Shown here: piece after piece, positions 48,562-57,633 of the stretch
Numbering within the stretch: the first letter of the stretch is position 1
How the letters are laid out: each line of letters opens with the position of its first letter
Origin: Pyxidicoccus trucidator
GTDB taxonomy: Bacteria; Myxococcota; Myxococcia; Myxococcales; Myxococcaceae
DNA length: 64,000 bases
Reading direction: 5' to 3'
NCBI RefSeq assembly: GCF_010894435.1
Contig: NZ_JAAIXZ010000030.1
Span: 21,631 to 85,630 of the forward strand
Program-made: the position numbers and the translations under genes
The notes under the pieces: generated by a model
The model's database searches: none
What the model saw: the letters and a program-made list of their open reading frames with translations, nothing else
Told to the model about the DNA's origin: nothing

Positions 48562-49797
48562 ATGAAGCTCGCCTCTTCCTTCCGCTTCCCACGCCTCACC
48601 GCCACGGCCCTCGCGCTGTCGCTGCTCGCCGCGTGTGGCGACGACAAGGACCCGGTCGACCCGATCGACGAGACGCCGGAGAAGCCGGTGTATGCCGCCA
48701 TCGCGCAGGTGTCCGCCAACAACGAGTCGCAGAGCTACGTCATCCTCACGGACTCGGTGGACCAGACCGCGCCCCTCTCCCTGGAGAAGGCCATCGAGGT
48801 TCCGGGCCGCGCGCTCGGCTCGGGGCCGATGAAGTCGGGCTCGCTGTACGTCAGCAGCAGCGAGGGCGCCGAAGTCACCCGGTATGACCTGACGACCGAG
48901 GGAACCCTGGAGAAGAAGGCCACCGTCAGCTTCCAGGGCCGGGGCGTCGCCTCCATCGGCGAGTACCAGAACCAGTTCCAGTTCATCTCCAACACCAAGG
49001 CCTACTACTTCGACGGCCGCACCGCGCAGCTCATCGTCTGGAACCCCACCGACATGACGCTGGTCAACGCCGTCACCATCAACGGGCTCGCCACGGAGGG
49101 CGCGGTGACGACCTTCGCCACGCACCCGGTGCGCACGGGGAACCTGGTCATCATGCCCGTGGGCTGGCGTCCCAGCGCGGGCGTGGGCATCACCAAGCAG
49201 GCCGGCCTCGTCGTGGTGGACACGACGACGGATGCGGTGACGCTCGTGAAGGATGACCGCTGCGGCTATGTGCGCGACGGCGTCCTCGGCCCGGATGGCA
49301 TGGTGTACGTCGCCACCGAGGCGTACGGCGCGGCGGTGTTCCGCGTCGCCGGAGGGAGCACGCCCGTTCCCTGCCTGCTGAAGTTCAACCCGCAGACGCG
49401 CACCTTCGACACGACGTTCTACCGGGAGCTCAGCACGCTGACGGGCGGCGCGGCCACGGGCTCGCTGCTCCCCGGCCCGCAGGGCACGGCGTACCTGCGC
49501 GTCCTCGATGAGACCGTCTACACCGTCAATGCCGGCACGCACCCGCGCGTGGTGGCGAGCGCCCAGGCGTGGACGTGGTGGCAGCTGCGGCTCGACACGC
49601 TCACCGCCACCAAGGTCTCGACGCTTCCGGCGAGCACCGGCAGCAGCTTCCTCTTCAACGTCGATGACGACCGCGTCCTCTTCACCGAGTTCGCCAACAA
49701 CTCGACCACGACGAACTTCCGCGAGCTGTCGGACCAGAGCGGCACGGTGGCCTTCAGCACCCAGGGCCTCGCGTTCTCCTTCCTGCAGCTGCGCTGA
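48562..49797 (+). CDS. Secreted lipoprotein, predicted beta-propeller, iron-uptake associated
   Basis: The 411-residue protein has a lipobox LSLLAAC with Cys25, so it should be lipid-anchored in the cell envelope. The rest is a series of short beta-rich blocks (YVILTDSVDQ, GSLYVSSSEGAEVTRYD, QFQFISNTKAYYFDG, GPDGMVYVATEAYG) typical of a propeller or solute-binding surface protein. It resembles DUF4374-type proteins encoded beside siderophore receptors in other phyla, but this is not certain. Its position 46 nt after mxcH suggests a role in ferric myxochelin capture or iron release. Confidence 0.8.
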   Translation: MKLASSFRFPRLTATALALSLLAACGDDKDPVDPIDETPEKPVYAAIAQVSANNESQSYVILTDSVDQTAPLSLEKAIEVPGRALGSGPMKSGSLYVSSSEGAEVTRYDLTTEGTLEKKATVSFQGRGVASIGEYQNQFQFISNTKAYYFDGRTAQLIVWNPTDMTLVNAVTINGLATEGAVTTFATHPVRTGNLVIMPVGWRPSAGVGITKQAGLVVVDTTTDAVTLVKDDRCGYVRDGVLGPDGMVYVATEAYGAAVFRVAGGSTPVPCLLKFNPQTRTFDTTFYRELSTLTGGAATGSLLPGPQGTAYLRVLDETVYTVNAGTHPRVVASAQAWTWWQLRLDTLTATKVSTLPASTGSSFLFNVDDDRVLFTEFANNSTTTNFRELSDQSGTVAFSTQGLAFSFLQLR

Positions 49798-49812
49798 GCC
49801 GCTCCCCTCCCC

Positions 49813-49842
49813 GCGCCGGGCGTGCCCAGACACGCCCGGCGC
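49813..49842 (+). terminator. Strong hairpin between the lipoprotein gene and exbB
   Basis: A perfect 12-bp stem, GCGCCGGGCGTG with CACGCCCGGCGC, closes a 6-nt loop (CCCAGA). A pyrimidine-rich tail (CTCTTCTTCCC) follows in place of a T-run. It may attenuate readthrough so that receptor and ExbB/ExbD/TonB levels differ. Confidence 0.7.
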
Positions 49843-49906
49843 CGGGCCTCTTCTTCCCGCCCACGTCCGGGGCGAACCCAACGCCCCCTGAGAGAGCAAC
49901 ACTGCG

Positions 49907-50629
49907 ATGCCCATCGTGGATGTCATCAAGAATGTCTTCGTGCAGTGGGGCGCCAACTGGGTGCTGTGGCTCCTGTTCGCCCTCTCGCTGGTGAGCCTCG
50001 GCATCATCGTCGAGCGCTGGCTCGTCTTCCGCAGCAAGCAGGACGTCATCCGCGAGCTGTCCCTGTCGCTGGAGCAGACGCTGGCGACCGGTGACTTCGC
50101 CCGTGCGCTGGAGAAGCTGGAGCAGCGCACGTCCGTGGGCGCCATGGTCGCGCGCGCGGGGCTGCGCCTCGCCCCCCAGGGGATGACGGCGGCGGAGAAG
50201 AGCATGCAGGGCGCGCTGGCCCTGGAGCGCTCGACGCTGGAGAACCGCCTGGCCTTCCTGGGCACGCTGGGGAACAACGCGCCCTTCATCGGGCTGTTCG
50301 GGACGGTCATCGGCGTGCTGCTGGCCTTCGAGGAGCTCAGCCGGAGCGCGGGCGCCGTGGGCGGCGCACGCACGAGCCAGGTCGCGTCGAACGCGGTGAT
50401 GGGCAGCATCGCGGAGGCCCTGGTGGCCACCGCCATCGGCATCGGGGTCGCCCTGCCCGCCGTCGCCGCGTACAACTACTTCCAGCGGCGAATCGCGCAG
50501 ATCCTCTCGGACACCGAGGCGCTCTCCAACCTCGTGCTGGCCTACCTGTCCGCGCGCGAGCGGGGAACCCTGGGCACCGGAGCCCCGGCCGCCGCGGCAG
50601 AGACGCGCCCCGCGCTGGGAGGACGGTAG
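49907..50629 (+). CDS. exbB: ExbB/TolQ/MotA-family proton channel
   Basis: The 240-residue inner-membrane protein has three hydrophobic helices (about 15-38, 125-150, 165-190) and the family signature LAFLGTLGNNAPFIGLFGTVIGVL followed by GSIAEALVATAIGIGVALPAV. With ExbD it uses the proton gradient to energise TonB. It is the first gene after a strong hairpin and two bases before exbD. Confidence 0.92.
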   Translation: MPIVDVIKNVFVQWGANWVLWLLFALSLVSLGIIVERWLVFRSKQDVIRELSLSLEQTLATGDFARALEKLEQRTSVGAMVARAGLRLAPQGMTAAEKSMQGALALERSTLENRLAFLGTLGNNAPFIGLFGTVIGVLLAFEELSRSAGAVGGARTSQVASNAVMGSIAEALVATAIGIGVALPAVAAYNYFQRRIAQILSDTEALSNLVLAYLSARERGTLGTGAPAAAAETRPALGGR

Positions 50630-50631
50630 TC

Positions 50632-51087
50632 ATGGCCGGTGGAAACCAGCCACGCGGCGGGTTGATCGAAGGCATCAACGTCACGCCGCTCGTCGACATC
50701 ATGCTGGTGCTGCTCATCATCTTCATGGTCACCGCGAGGCTCGTCGACAGCCCCGCCGTGCCGTTGGATCTGCCCCAGGCCTCCCAGAGCGAGGATGTGC
50801 AGACCATCTTCGCCGTCTCCATCACCGCCGACGGCGCGCTCCTGCTGGATGGCGCCGCCACGGACGCGGAGACCTTGAAGGACAGGGCGCGTGAGGCGCT
50901 GGCGCGAGAGCCGGAGCTTCGCGCCGTCATCCAGGCGGATGGGGCCGTTCCCCACCGCCAGGTCATCGCGGTGCTCGACCGGCTGAAGGAGGCGGGGCTC
51001 ACCCGCGTGGCCTTCGGCACGGTCCGCCCCGAGCCCGTCATCCCGAACAGCGCCGCACCCACCGGAGCCGGGCGTGAAGCCCCCTGA
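50632..51087 (+). CDS. exbD: ExbD/TolR-family biopolymer transport protein
   Basis: The 151-residue protein has one N-terminal transmembrane helix (LVDIMLVLLIIFMVTA) with the conserved Asp in GINVTPLVDIMLVLL, and a periplasmic domain ending with the VIAVLDRLKEAGLTRVAFGT strand-helix. A GGAGG precedes the ATG by nine bases. It partners ExbB and TonB. Confidence 0.92.
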   Translation: MAGGNQPRGGLIEGINVTPLVDIMLVLLIIFMVTARLVDSPAVPLDLPQASQSEDVQTIFAVSITADGALLLDGAATDAETLKDRAREALAREPELRAVIQADGAVPHRQVIAVLDRLKEAGLTRVAFGTVRPEPVIPNSAAPTGAGREAP

Positions 51088-51925
51088 GCCACCTCTCCAG
51101 CGCGCCGCTGGCACCGAGAGCATCGCGGAGCTCATCCTCGGCCCCGAGCGTCCGAAGCGCTCGAAGGGGCTCGTGTGGGCCCTGCTGGCGACAGCGTCCC
51201 TGCATGGTGCGGCGGGCGCGCTGGCCTGGCAGGCGTGGCGCAACGCGGCCTCGCGCGCGCCTCCCCCGGCGGCGCCCCGGCCCACGGTGCGCATCGACCA
51301 CGTGGTGTCCCTCCCTCCCCCGGCGGCGCCCGAGCCACCGCCGCTCCCTCCTCCAGCGAAGCCTCCTCCTCCCGTCCGGGCCGAGCCCCCACGGGCCCGC
51401 GTGAAGCCCGCCAGCACCGCCGCGAAGGAGGCGCCTCCCCCGCGCTCCGCCGAGCCCGCCCAGGCCGGTGAAGTGGTCGCCGCGAAGGAGGCTCAGTCCC
51501 CCCTCGACTTCACGGGCTTCGACATCGCGAGCGGTCAGGCCCCGCGCTACGCCGGTGGCGTGACGGCGTCCACCGGGCGCTCCACCACGGCTGTCGCTCC
51601 CGGCGCGGGAGTCGGAGAGGAAGGTGACGGCACCGGGGAGAGCCACGCCCGGCCCGTTCAGCTTCCGGCGCGCAACTGGAGCTGCCCCTGGCCGAAGGAG
51701 GCGGAGGCCCTGCGCCTCGACGAGCAGACGGTGGTGCTGCGCGTGGTCGTCACCCCGGAAGGCCGGGTGACGACGGCCGAGCTGATGTCCGACCCTGGCC
51801 ATGGCTTCGGAGAGGCGGCACTCGCCTGTGCGCGGAGCGCGCGCTTCGAGGCCGCCGTCGACCGGGCCGGCCGACGCTACCTGGCCACCTCGCCGCCCAT
51901 CCGGGTCCGCTTCAAGCGGCGCTGA
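51074..51925 (+). CDS. tonB: TonB energy transducer
   Basis: The 283-residue protein has one N-terminal anchor helix (LVWALLATASLHGAAGAL), a long Pro-rich periplasmic linker (about 60-140) and a C-terminal TonB domain (about 200-283, QTVVLRVVVTPEGRVTTAELM, ARSARFEAAVDRAGRRYL). It starts at GTG 51074, inside the exbD 3' end (14-nt overlap), with GGAG eight bases upstream. The C-terminal part resembles the N-terminal domain of the receptor MxcH. It should couple the ExbB-ExbD motor to MxcH. Confidence 0.9.
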   Translation: MKPPEPPLQRAAGTESIAELILGPERPKRSKGLVWALLATASLHGAAGALAWQAWRNAASRAPPPAAPRPTVRIDHVVSLPPPAAPEPPPLPPPAKPPPPVRAEPPRARVKPASTAAKEAPPPRSAEPAQAGEVVAAKEAQSPLDFTGFDIASGQAPRYAGGVTASTGRSTTAVAPGAGVGEEGDGTGESHARPVQLPARNWSCPWPKEAEALRLDEQTVVLRVVVTPEGRVTTAELMSDPGHGFGEAALACARSARFEAAVDRAGRRYLATSPPIRVRFKRR

Positions 51926-51983
51926 GCCGCGACCTTGCCTCGGGGCCACGCCCCTTCGTCCGTAGAGCCATCAGGAGCATCTC

Positions 51984-53207
51984 GTGAGCGCATCCCTCTC
52001 GCCGAACCAGGAACGCCAGCTGCTCTGGCTGCTGGCGGCCGTCCAGTTCACCCACCTCATGGACTTCATGATCGTGATGCCGCTGGGGCCGGAGTTCATG
52101 CGCGTGTTCGACCTGTCGACGGCGCAATTCGGGACGATGGTCTCCGCGTACACGCTGGCCTCGGCGGCGATGGGGGTGACGGGCCTGTTCTGGCTGGACC
52201 GCTTCGACCGGAAGCGGGCGCTGATGACGCTCTACGGAATCTTCATCGCCGCGACGCTGGCCTGTGGCGCCGCGCGGAGCCACACGGAGCTGCTCGTGGC
52301 GAGGACGCTGGCCGGCGCCTGCGCGGGGCTGATGGGCGCCGTGGTGATGGCCATCATCAGCGACCTCGTGCCCATGGAGCGCCGGGGCCGGGCCATCGGG
52401 ACGGTGATGGCGTCGCTCGGCCTGTCCGCGGTGGCCGGCGTACCGCTGGGGCTGGGCATCGCCAGCGCCCTGGGCTGGCGCGGCCCCTTCTGGGCCATTG
52501 GAGCACTCGCGAGCGGCGTGTGGCTGTGCCTGCTCTGGCGCCTGCCTTCGGTGCGTCAGCACCTCGCCGCGGCCGGCACGGGGGTGCGGCGCAATCCTCT
52601 CGCGCCGCTCGCGGCCCCGGGCCTGATGCTGGGCTGGGTGCTGACGTTCTGCGTGGTGTTCTCCAGCTTCCTGCTGATTCCGTACCTGGGGGCCTACATG
52701 GTCGGCAACCTGGGGCTGCGCATGGAGGACCTGTCCTGGGTGTACCTGTGTGGAGGCGCGGCCACGCTGGTGAGCGCGCGTCAGGTCGGGCACCTCGTGG
52801 ACCGCTTCGGCCCGGCGCGGATGCTGGGCGCGCTGCTGGTCGGAACGATGGGCCCTCATCTGCTGTTCACCCACCTGCCGCCCTCGCCGCTGCCGGTGGT
52901 GCTGGCGGTCTTCGTGGTGTTCATGGCGCTGACCTCCACCCGCGCCATCCCCACCATCGCTTTGGTCACCGCGCGAGTCCCACCAGCGCTGCGCGGGCGC
53001 TACCTCGCGGTCAACATGGCGGCGGGCGATGCGGCATCGGGACTGTCCGCCTGGATGAGCGGCCTGTTGATTGCGACCGCGCCCCAAGGCGCGCTGATTG
53101 GCTTTGGCCAGGTGGGTTGGATTGCGGTGGGCGTGACGGCCCTCTCGCTGTTCATCCTCTGGACGTTTGGACGTAGCCCCCTACCCCTGAGCGCCGCGGC
53201 AACTTGA
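51984..53207 (+). CDS. mxcK: MFS transporter, probable myxochelin exporter
   Basis: The 407-residue protein has about twelve hydrophobic segments and the MFS loop-2/3 motif WLDRFDRKRALM (motif A-like), with a second copy HLVDRFGPARM mid-protein. GTG 51984 is preceded by AGGAG. A permease (MxcK) is known at this place in myxochelin loci, and export of the finished siderophore is the likely role. Direction of transport cannot be read from the sequence. Confidence 0.85.
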   Translation: MSASLSPNQERQLLWLLAAVQFTHLMDFMIVMPLGPEFMRVFDLSTAQFGTMVSAYTLASAAMGVTGLFWLDRFDRKRALMTLYGIFIAATLACGAARSHTELLVARTLAGACAGLMGAVVMAIISDLVPMERRGRAIGTVMASLGLSAVAGVPLGLGIASALGWRGPFWAIGALASGVWLCLLWRLPSVRQHLAAAGTGVRRNPLAPLAAPGLMLGWVLTFCVVFSSFLLIPYLGAYMVGNLGLRMEDLSWVYLCGGAATLVSARQVGHLVDRFGPARMLGALLVGTMGPHLLFTHLPPSPLPVVLAVFVVFMALTSTRAIPTIALVTARVPPALRGRYLAVNMAAGDAASGLSAWMSGLLIATAPQGALIGFGQVGWIAVGVTALSLFILWTFGRSPLPLSAAAT

Positions 53208-53244
53208 GCGCCTTCCGCAGTGACCTACCCATAAAGGAAGCCTC

Positions 53245-54531
53245 ATGGACTCCTCCCAGAGGAATCACCCGTCGCTCCCCCGTCCCATCATTGGAGAGAT
53301 GAAGCTCGACTACTCCAACCGCCTGCTGGCCGAAGCGAAGCGGCTGGTGCCCGGCGTCTCGCAGTCGATGATGAAGAAGCCCGAGATGTTCGCCCCCGGC
53401 GCCTTTCCGGTCTTCCTCGCCCGGGGCCAGGGCACGCTGGTGGAGGACGTCGACGGCCAGCAGTACATCGACTTCATCTGCGGGCTGGGCGCCAACATGC
53501 TGGGCCACAACCACCCGGACGTGGTGGGGCCCATCCGGCGGCACCTGGATGAAGGCCTCCTCCACTCCCTGCCCACGCCGGTGGAGGTCACCGCCGCGCA
53601 GGCGCTGGTCGACATGATTCCGGGCGCGGAGATGGTGCGCTTCTTCAAGACGGGCGCGGATGCGACGTCCGCGGCGGTGCGGCTGGCGCGCTACCTCACC
53701 GGCAGGGAGCGCATCATCACCGTGGGCTACAACGGCTGGCACGACCACTTCCAGTACGACACACCGGGCGTGCCCGCCGCGCTGGCCGCGCTCACGCAGC
53801 GGATGCCTCTCTTCACCGTGCCCGACGAGGCCGCCCTGCTGACCAGCATCGAGCAGAACGGGAAGCAGCTCGCGATGGTGCTCCTCTCGGTGCCCTACAA
53901 CCGCGTCCTGAGCCGCGAGTTCCTGCAGACGCTGCGGGCCACCTGCACGGCCCACGGGGTGCTGCTGGTCCTGGACGAAGTCGTGACGGGCTTCCGCCTC
54001 GCCCTGGGTGGCGCCCAGGAGTTCTTCGACGTGAAGGCGGACTTCGTGTGCCTCTCGAAGAGCATCGCGGCGGGCATGCCCCTCTCGGCGATTGCCGGGC
54101 CGGAGCGACACCTGAGCAAGCTGGCGGACCTGCAGGTGTCGACGACCTTCGGAGGTGAGCTGCTGTCCCTGGCGGTATGTGAGTCCGTGCTGGGGGGGTA
54201 CCGGAAGAGCGGCTACATCGAGCACCTCGCCACCCTGGGCCGGCGGCTGCGCGAGGGCGTCAACGCCCGCGCCGAGCAGCTCGGCTCGCCGCTGCGGGTG
54301 ATTGGCTACGACGCGATTCCGTTCTTCCTCTTCGACAAGAACCCCGTGGAGCACGGGAAGCGGATGCAGCCCTTCCAGGCCGGCATGGCCCGCAGGGGCG
54401 TGCTGCTGCGCCGCGACGTCAACTTCATCTGCGCGGCGCACACGGCCGAGCAGATTGAGTACACCATCGAGATGGCGGGGGAAGTGATGCAGTCCCTCCT
54501 CGCGTCCGCTCCGGCCGTCAGCGCGGCCTGA
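53245..54531 (+). CDS. mxcL: Class III aminotransferase (glutamate-1-semialdehyde aminotransferase-like)
   Basis: The 428-residue PLP enzyme has EDVDGQQYIDFICGLGANMLGHNHP, FFKTGADATSAAVRLAR, VLDEVVTGFRL and the cofactor Lys in CLSKSIAAGMPLSA. In the myxochelin pathway MxcL transaminates the aldehyde released by the MxcG reductase to give the amine myxochelin B, an established role for this family member. ATG 53245 follows an AAGGAAG. It is the last gene of the plus-strand block before a terminator. Confidence 0.92.
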   Translation: MDSSQRNHPSLPRPIIGEMKLDYSNRLLAEAKRLVPGVSQSMMKKPEMFAPGAFPVFLARGQGTLVEDVDGQQYIDFICGLGANMLGHNHPDVVGPIRRHLDEGLLHSLPTPVEVTAAQALVDMIPGAEMVRFFKTGADATSAAVRLARYLTGRERIITVGYNGWHDHFQYDTPGVPAALAALTQRMPLFTVPDEAALLTSIEQNGKQLAMVLLSVPYNRVLSREFLQTLRATCTAHGVLLVLDEVVTGFRLALGGAQEFFDVKADFVCLSKSIAAGMPLSAIAGPERHLSKLADLQVSTTFGGELLSLAVCESVLGGYRKSGYIEHLATLGRRLREGVNARAEQLGSPLRVIGYDAIPFFLFDKNPVEHGKRMQPFQAGMARRGVLLRRDVNFICAAHTAEQIEYTIEMAGEVMQSLLASAPAVSAA

Positions 54532-54547
54532 GCGAGCAGACACGGCG

Positions 54548-54571
54548 GCCGGGGGCTTCGTGGCCCCCGGC
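54548..54571. terminator. Bidirectional terminator between mxcL and mxcB
   Basis: A perfect 9-bp stem, GCCGGGGGC with GCCCCCGGC, around loop TTCGTG lies between the convergent genes, eight bases before the mxcB stop. It can serve both strands, although no T-run follows. Confidence 0.75.
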
Positions 54572-54578
54572 TCCGACC

Positions 54579-55391
54579 TCAGTCGTGGGGCTCTTCGTGG
54601 TCGGCGGTGTTCCGCTTCCAGTAGCCAATCACCCGGACCCAGCTCTTGTTCAGGTGGCGCTCGTCGACCAGGAACTCCCGGATGTTGCGCATCGAGGTGG
54701 CCTCTCCCGCCGCCCAGACGAAGCCGTCGCCCGGAGGCAAGGTCAGCCCGCGGATGGCCCGCTCCAGCAGGTCCGTGGCCCCCGGCGCCGCGCCGTTCCG
54801 GTGCAGCCAGGTCAGCTCCATGTTGGCGCGAGTCTCCAAGCGGATCTCCTCGGTGGCATCGCCGACCTCGAGGAAGACGATGGCGCGGGCACCGGCGGGA
54901 AGCTCCTCCAGCCTGCGGCTGATGGACGGCAGCCCGCTCGGGTCTCCCGCGAACAGGTACCAGTCGAAGTCGTCGGCGACCATGAGCGAGCCCCGAGGCC
55001 CCGCGACGCCGATGAAGTCCCCCACCTTCGCCTTCGCGGCCCAGGTGGAGCCGGGCCCGGTGCCGTGCAGCACGAAGTCGAGGTCCAGCTCACCGGCGAC
55101 GGGGTCATGGCGCCGCGGCGTGTAGTCGCGCGTCGCGGGCCGGGCGACGCCCTCCGGGAAGACGACGCCGTGCGGGCCCATGGTGGGCATCGCGGGCTTG
55201 AGCTCTCCCGGGTTGGGGATGAGCAGCTTCACGTGGTCGTCGGCGCTGTCGCTGTGGAACCCCACCAGGTCCTCTCCGCCGAGCGTGACGCGCATCATGT
55301 GGGGCGTGAGCCGGGTGACCCGGCGGACTTCGAGGAGCCGGAACTTCACCGGGAAGGGGCCTCGACGGAACACTCTCTCTGCCACGGTCAT
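54579..55391 (-). CDS. mxcB: Siderophore-interacting protein (ViuB-like ferric-siderophore reductase)
   Basis: The protein is about 270 residues. It has an FAD-binding segment RPATRDYTPRRHDP and the C-terminal NAD(P)-binding region (WYLFAGDPSGLPSISRRLEELP, FVWAAGEATSMRNIREFL) of the siderophore-interacting family. Such proteins reduce or hydrolyse ferric siderophores in the cytoplasm to release iron. The start is ATG 55391 (an adjacent GTG at 55394 is possible), with AGGAG upstream. It is convergent with mxcL and has its own Fur box. Confidence 0.92.
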   Translation of the reverse strand: MTVAERVFRRGPFPVKFRLLEVRRVTRLTPHMMRVTLGGEDLVGFHSDSADDHVKLLIPNPGELKPAMPTMGPHGVVFPEGVARPATRDYTPRRHDPVAGELDLDFVLHGTGPGSTWAAKAKVGDFIGVAGPRGSLMVADDFDWYLFAGDPSGLPSISRRLEELPAGARAIVFLEVGDATEEIRLETRANMELTWLHRNGAAPGATDLLERAIRGLTLPPGDGFVWAAGEATSMRNIREFLVDERHLNKSWVRVIGYWKRNTADHEEPHD

Positions 55392-55464
55392 CACCTGCGC
55401 TCCTGGTTCATACGGCCTCCGACACCTCCCAGGAGCGTGTCGGGCTTGCCATTGACTCGATAGT

Positions 55465-55483
55465 GACTCTCATTATCATATTC
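55465..55483 (-). promoter_or_regulatory. Fur box and possible -10 upstream of mxcB
   Basis: On the minus strand GAATATGATAATGAGAGTC matches 13 of 19 Fur consensus positions, and the contiguous ATGATAAT core is kept. A -10-like TATGAT (55475-55480) lies inside the box, so Fur would directly block polymerase. The site is 70-90 nt upstream of the mxcB start. Confidence 0.7.
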
Positions 55484-55620
55484 ACCACAAGGACGCACGG
55501 AGCAATGACGCCCGGGGAGCCGTGCCCGGACGCCTGGGGAGTGGCGTGTGGGTCCTCGAGCCGGGAGCCACCAGGCGGGCGCAGCGCCTCCACCGCGTGC
55601 GTGGCTCCGGTGCGCGGAAG

Positions 55621-57267
55621 CTACAGCCGTGCGTGGAGGAGGTCCGCGACGCGCAGGGCGTTGGCGGCGATGGTGAGCGAGGGGTTGATGCCGCCGCTGG
55701 ACGGGAAGAACGACGCGTCCACCACGTAGAGGTTGTCCACGTCGTGGGCCCGGTTGCTCGGGTCCAGCACGCTCGTCTCGGGTGAGGTGCCGAAGCGGCA
55801 CGTCCCACAGACGTGGCCGAGGTTGAGCGCGACGTCACGCGGATTGGAGATGAGCTTGACCTTGAACTTCGGCTTCAGGGTGCGGAGGAACAGCCGTCGG
55901 GACAGGTCCACCCGGCGTCGCAGCTCGTCGTGGACGCGGTACTGGTAGTGCACGCCCCCATCTTCGGACGTGCCGACGACGCGGTTCTCCGCATAGGGCA
56001 GGTCCTCCAGCACCGAGGCGAAGACGGCTCGCGCGCGGTAGATGCGAGCGCCGAGGTTGGCCACCAAGGGGAACAGCGGGCTCAGCACGCGCAGCCACGC
56101 CGGCAGCGAGTGCCCGCCCTGGAGCCAGCTCAGCACCTTCTTCTCGTCGATGGTGAAGGGGTGGGCGTGGAAGTTGCCCAGCTTCCCCTCCGCGTGCCGG
56201 TAGAAATCGTTGAGCGACACGCCGTGCGCCATGTCGAAGGACTTCAGGGAGCGGCGGGCCGTCACGAGGTAGTGGTCCGAGCAGTGGAGCATCAGGTTGC
56301 GCCCCACGAGGTCCCGGTTGTTGGCCAGCCCATTCGGATGCCGCGCGGAGACGGAGCGCCGCAGCAGCACCGGCGTGTTGAACGCGCCTGCCGCCAGGAC
56401 GAAGACACGGCCCCGGACCTTGAACGTCTGCCCATCCCCTTCCCTGCGGCACACCGCGGCCTTGACGGCGCCGCCCTCCTCCTCCAGCGAGAGCACCTCG
56501 CACCAGTCGAGTATCCCGGCGTTGTGCGAGCGCAGCGCGGGACGCAGGCACACGCGCCCCGCGTCGTTGCGGCACTCCCGGGGGCACAGCGCGCCCACGC
56601 AGGTGTCGCAACCCGGCAACTGCTCGCAGGCATAGTGGATGCGGTAGGGATTCAGTCCCAGTTCCTGGAAGCCCTCGAGCAGCGCCTGCTCCTTGCCTAC
56701 CGGCGCGGGCGGCTGCATGAGCTGGAATGACACTCCGGGACGCACCGGGTCCCCCGAGCCGCGCACGCGGAACAGCTCCTCCGCCTTCGTGTACCAGGGC
56801 GCCAGCTCATCATAGGAGACGGGCCAGGACTCGGGCAGGGTGGACGCCTCGCAGTCCGTCCTCCCACTGCGAGGCGTGAAGTCCTCCGGGAAGAAGCGGT
56901 CCATCACCATCCCGAACCGCGAGGACGAGCCTCCACCGCCCACCCCCAGCGGGTGCGGGAACGAGCGCGGCTCACGCGCGTGCAGCTCCTGCCGCAGCGG
57001 CTCCGGCCACTGCCCGGCGCGCATGAGCCGCTCCTTCCGCGACGGGGCCACCAGCGCAGTCCCCTGGGTGGCTTCCATGGGCTCGGCTGGTGCCTCGGTG
57101 GACTGCCGTGCCGGGCCTCGCTCCAGGAAGAGTACGGACCGGCCCTGGCGGGCGAGCGCATGGCCCAGCGTCGCGCCGCCCATGCCCGTGCCGACGACCA
57201 CGACGTCCCAACCGTCCAGCTCCGTGTCACCGACACGTCGGGTCCGCACCGCTTCGGGTTGCATCAT
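55621..57267 (-). CDS. GMC-family FAD-dependent oxidoreductase
   Basis: The 548-residue protein has an N-terminal FAD-binding Rossmann motif (VVVVGTGMGGATLGHALARQ, residues about 22-45) and the GMC C-terminal block HVCGTCRFGTSPETSVLDPS and SSGGINPSLTIAANALR. A cysteine cluster, CEQLPGCDTCVGALCPREC (about residue 215), is seen in some bacterial members and could bind metal. GMC enzymes oxidise alcohols or sterols. The gene is divergent from the glycosyltransferase-PKS genes with a 366-nt gap. It may tailor that product or serve unrelated metabolism. No Fur box lies at its start. Confidence 0.88.
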   Translation of the reverse strand: MMQPEAVRTRRVGDTELDGWDVVVVGTGMGGATLGHALARQGRSVLFLERGPARQSTEAPAEPMEATQGTALVAPSRKERLMRAGQWPEPLRQELHAREPRSFPHPLGVGGGGSSSRFGMVMDRFFPEDFTPRSGRTDCEASTLPESWPVSYDELAPWYTKAEELFRVRGSGDPVRPGVSFQLMQPPAPVGKEQALLEGFQELGLNPYRIHYACEQLPGCDTCVGALCPRECRNDAGRVCLRPALRSHNAGILDWCEVLSLEEEGGAVKAAVCRREGDGQTFKVRGRVFVLAAGAFNTPVLLRRSVSARHPNGLANNRDLVGRNLMLHCSDHYLVTARRSLKSFDMAHGVSLNDFYRHAEGKLGNFHAHPFTIDEKKVLSWLQGGHSLPAWLRVLSPLFPLVANLGARIYRARAVFASVLEDLPYAENRVVGTSEDGGVHYQYRVHDELRRRVDLSRRLFLRTLKPKFKVKLISNPRDVALNLGHVCGTCRFGTSPETSVLDPSNRAHDVDNLYVVDASFFPSSGGINPSLTIAANALRVADLLHARL

Positions 57268-57633
57268 CTCGAAATTTCTCCGGGCCCCTTACTGTCACAG
57301 GGTGGCGGGAGCTGAGAAGCACATCCTGGTCAATCCAACACATCTGGACTTCTACACTCGCAATGGCGTGTCACGGCCGCGCGACGAAAGTGCCGTCAAT
57401 TTCGCTTGGCGATTGCGAGGGGCCGGCTCTATACGTTCGCTCGCTATGGCGCTTTCCCATGGATACCAGCTTTTTCCGAGTGGGATTTGTCATTGCGCCC
57501 TCGACGGGCATTGAGCTGGCGGCCTTCGAGTTTCCACCCTGCTCCGCCTGGTGTCTGACGGCCCACCCGGGTCGTGACGAGATCGCTCCCATTCCCGCGG
57601 AGGGGTGTGCGCACCGGGTTCTTGGGAGAGTCG
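57268..57633. other. Intergenic region between divergent GMC oxidoreductase and glycosyltransferase
   Basis: The 366 bases hold no convincing gene. A possible promoter for the rightward genes is TTGGCG (57406-57411), an 18-bp spacer and TATACG (57430-57435), which leaves a 190-nt leader. Short frames from the ATGs at about 57446 and 57459 lack ribosome binding sites and family features. Confidence 0.5.

Noticed and set aside
57446..57633. Short frames in the gap before the glycosyltransferase (starts near 57446 and 57459)
   Set aside because: No ribosome binding site and no recognisable family. The longer frame runs out of phase into the glycosyltransferase gene.
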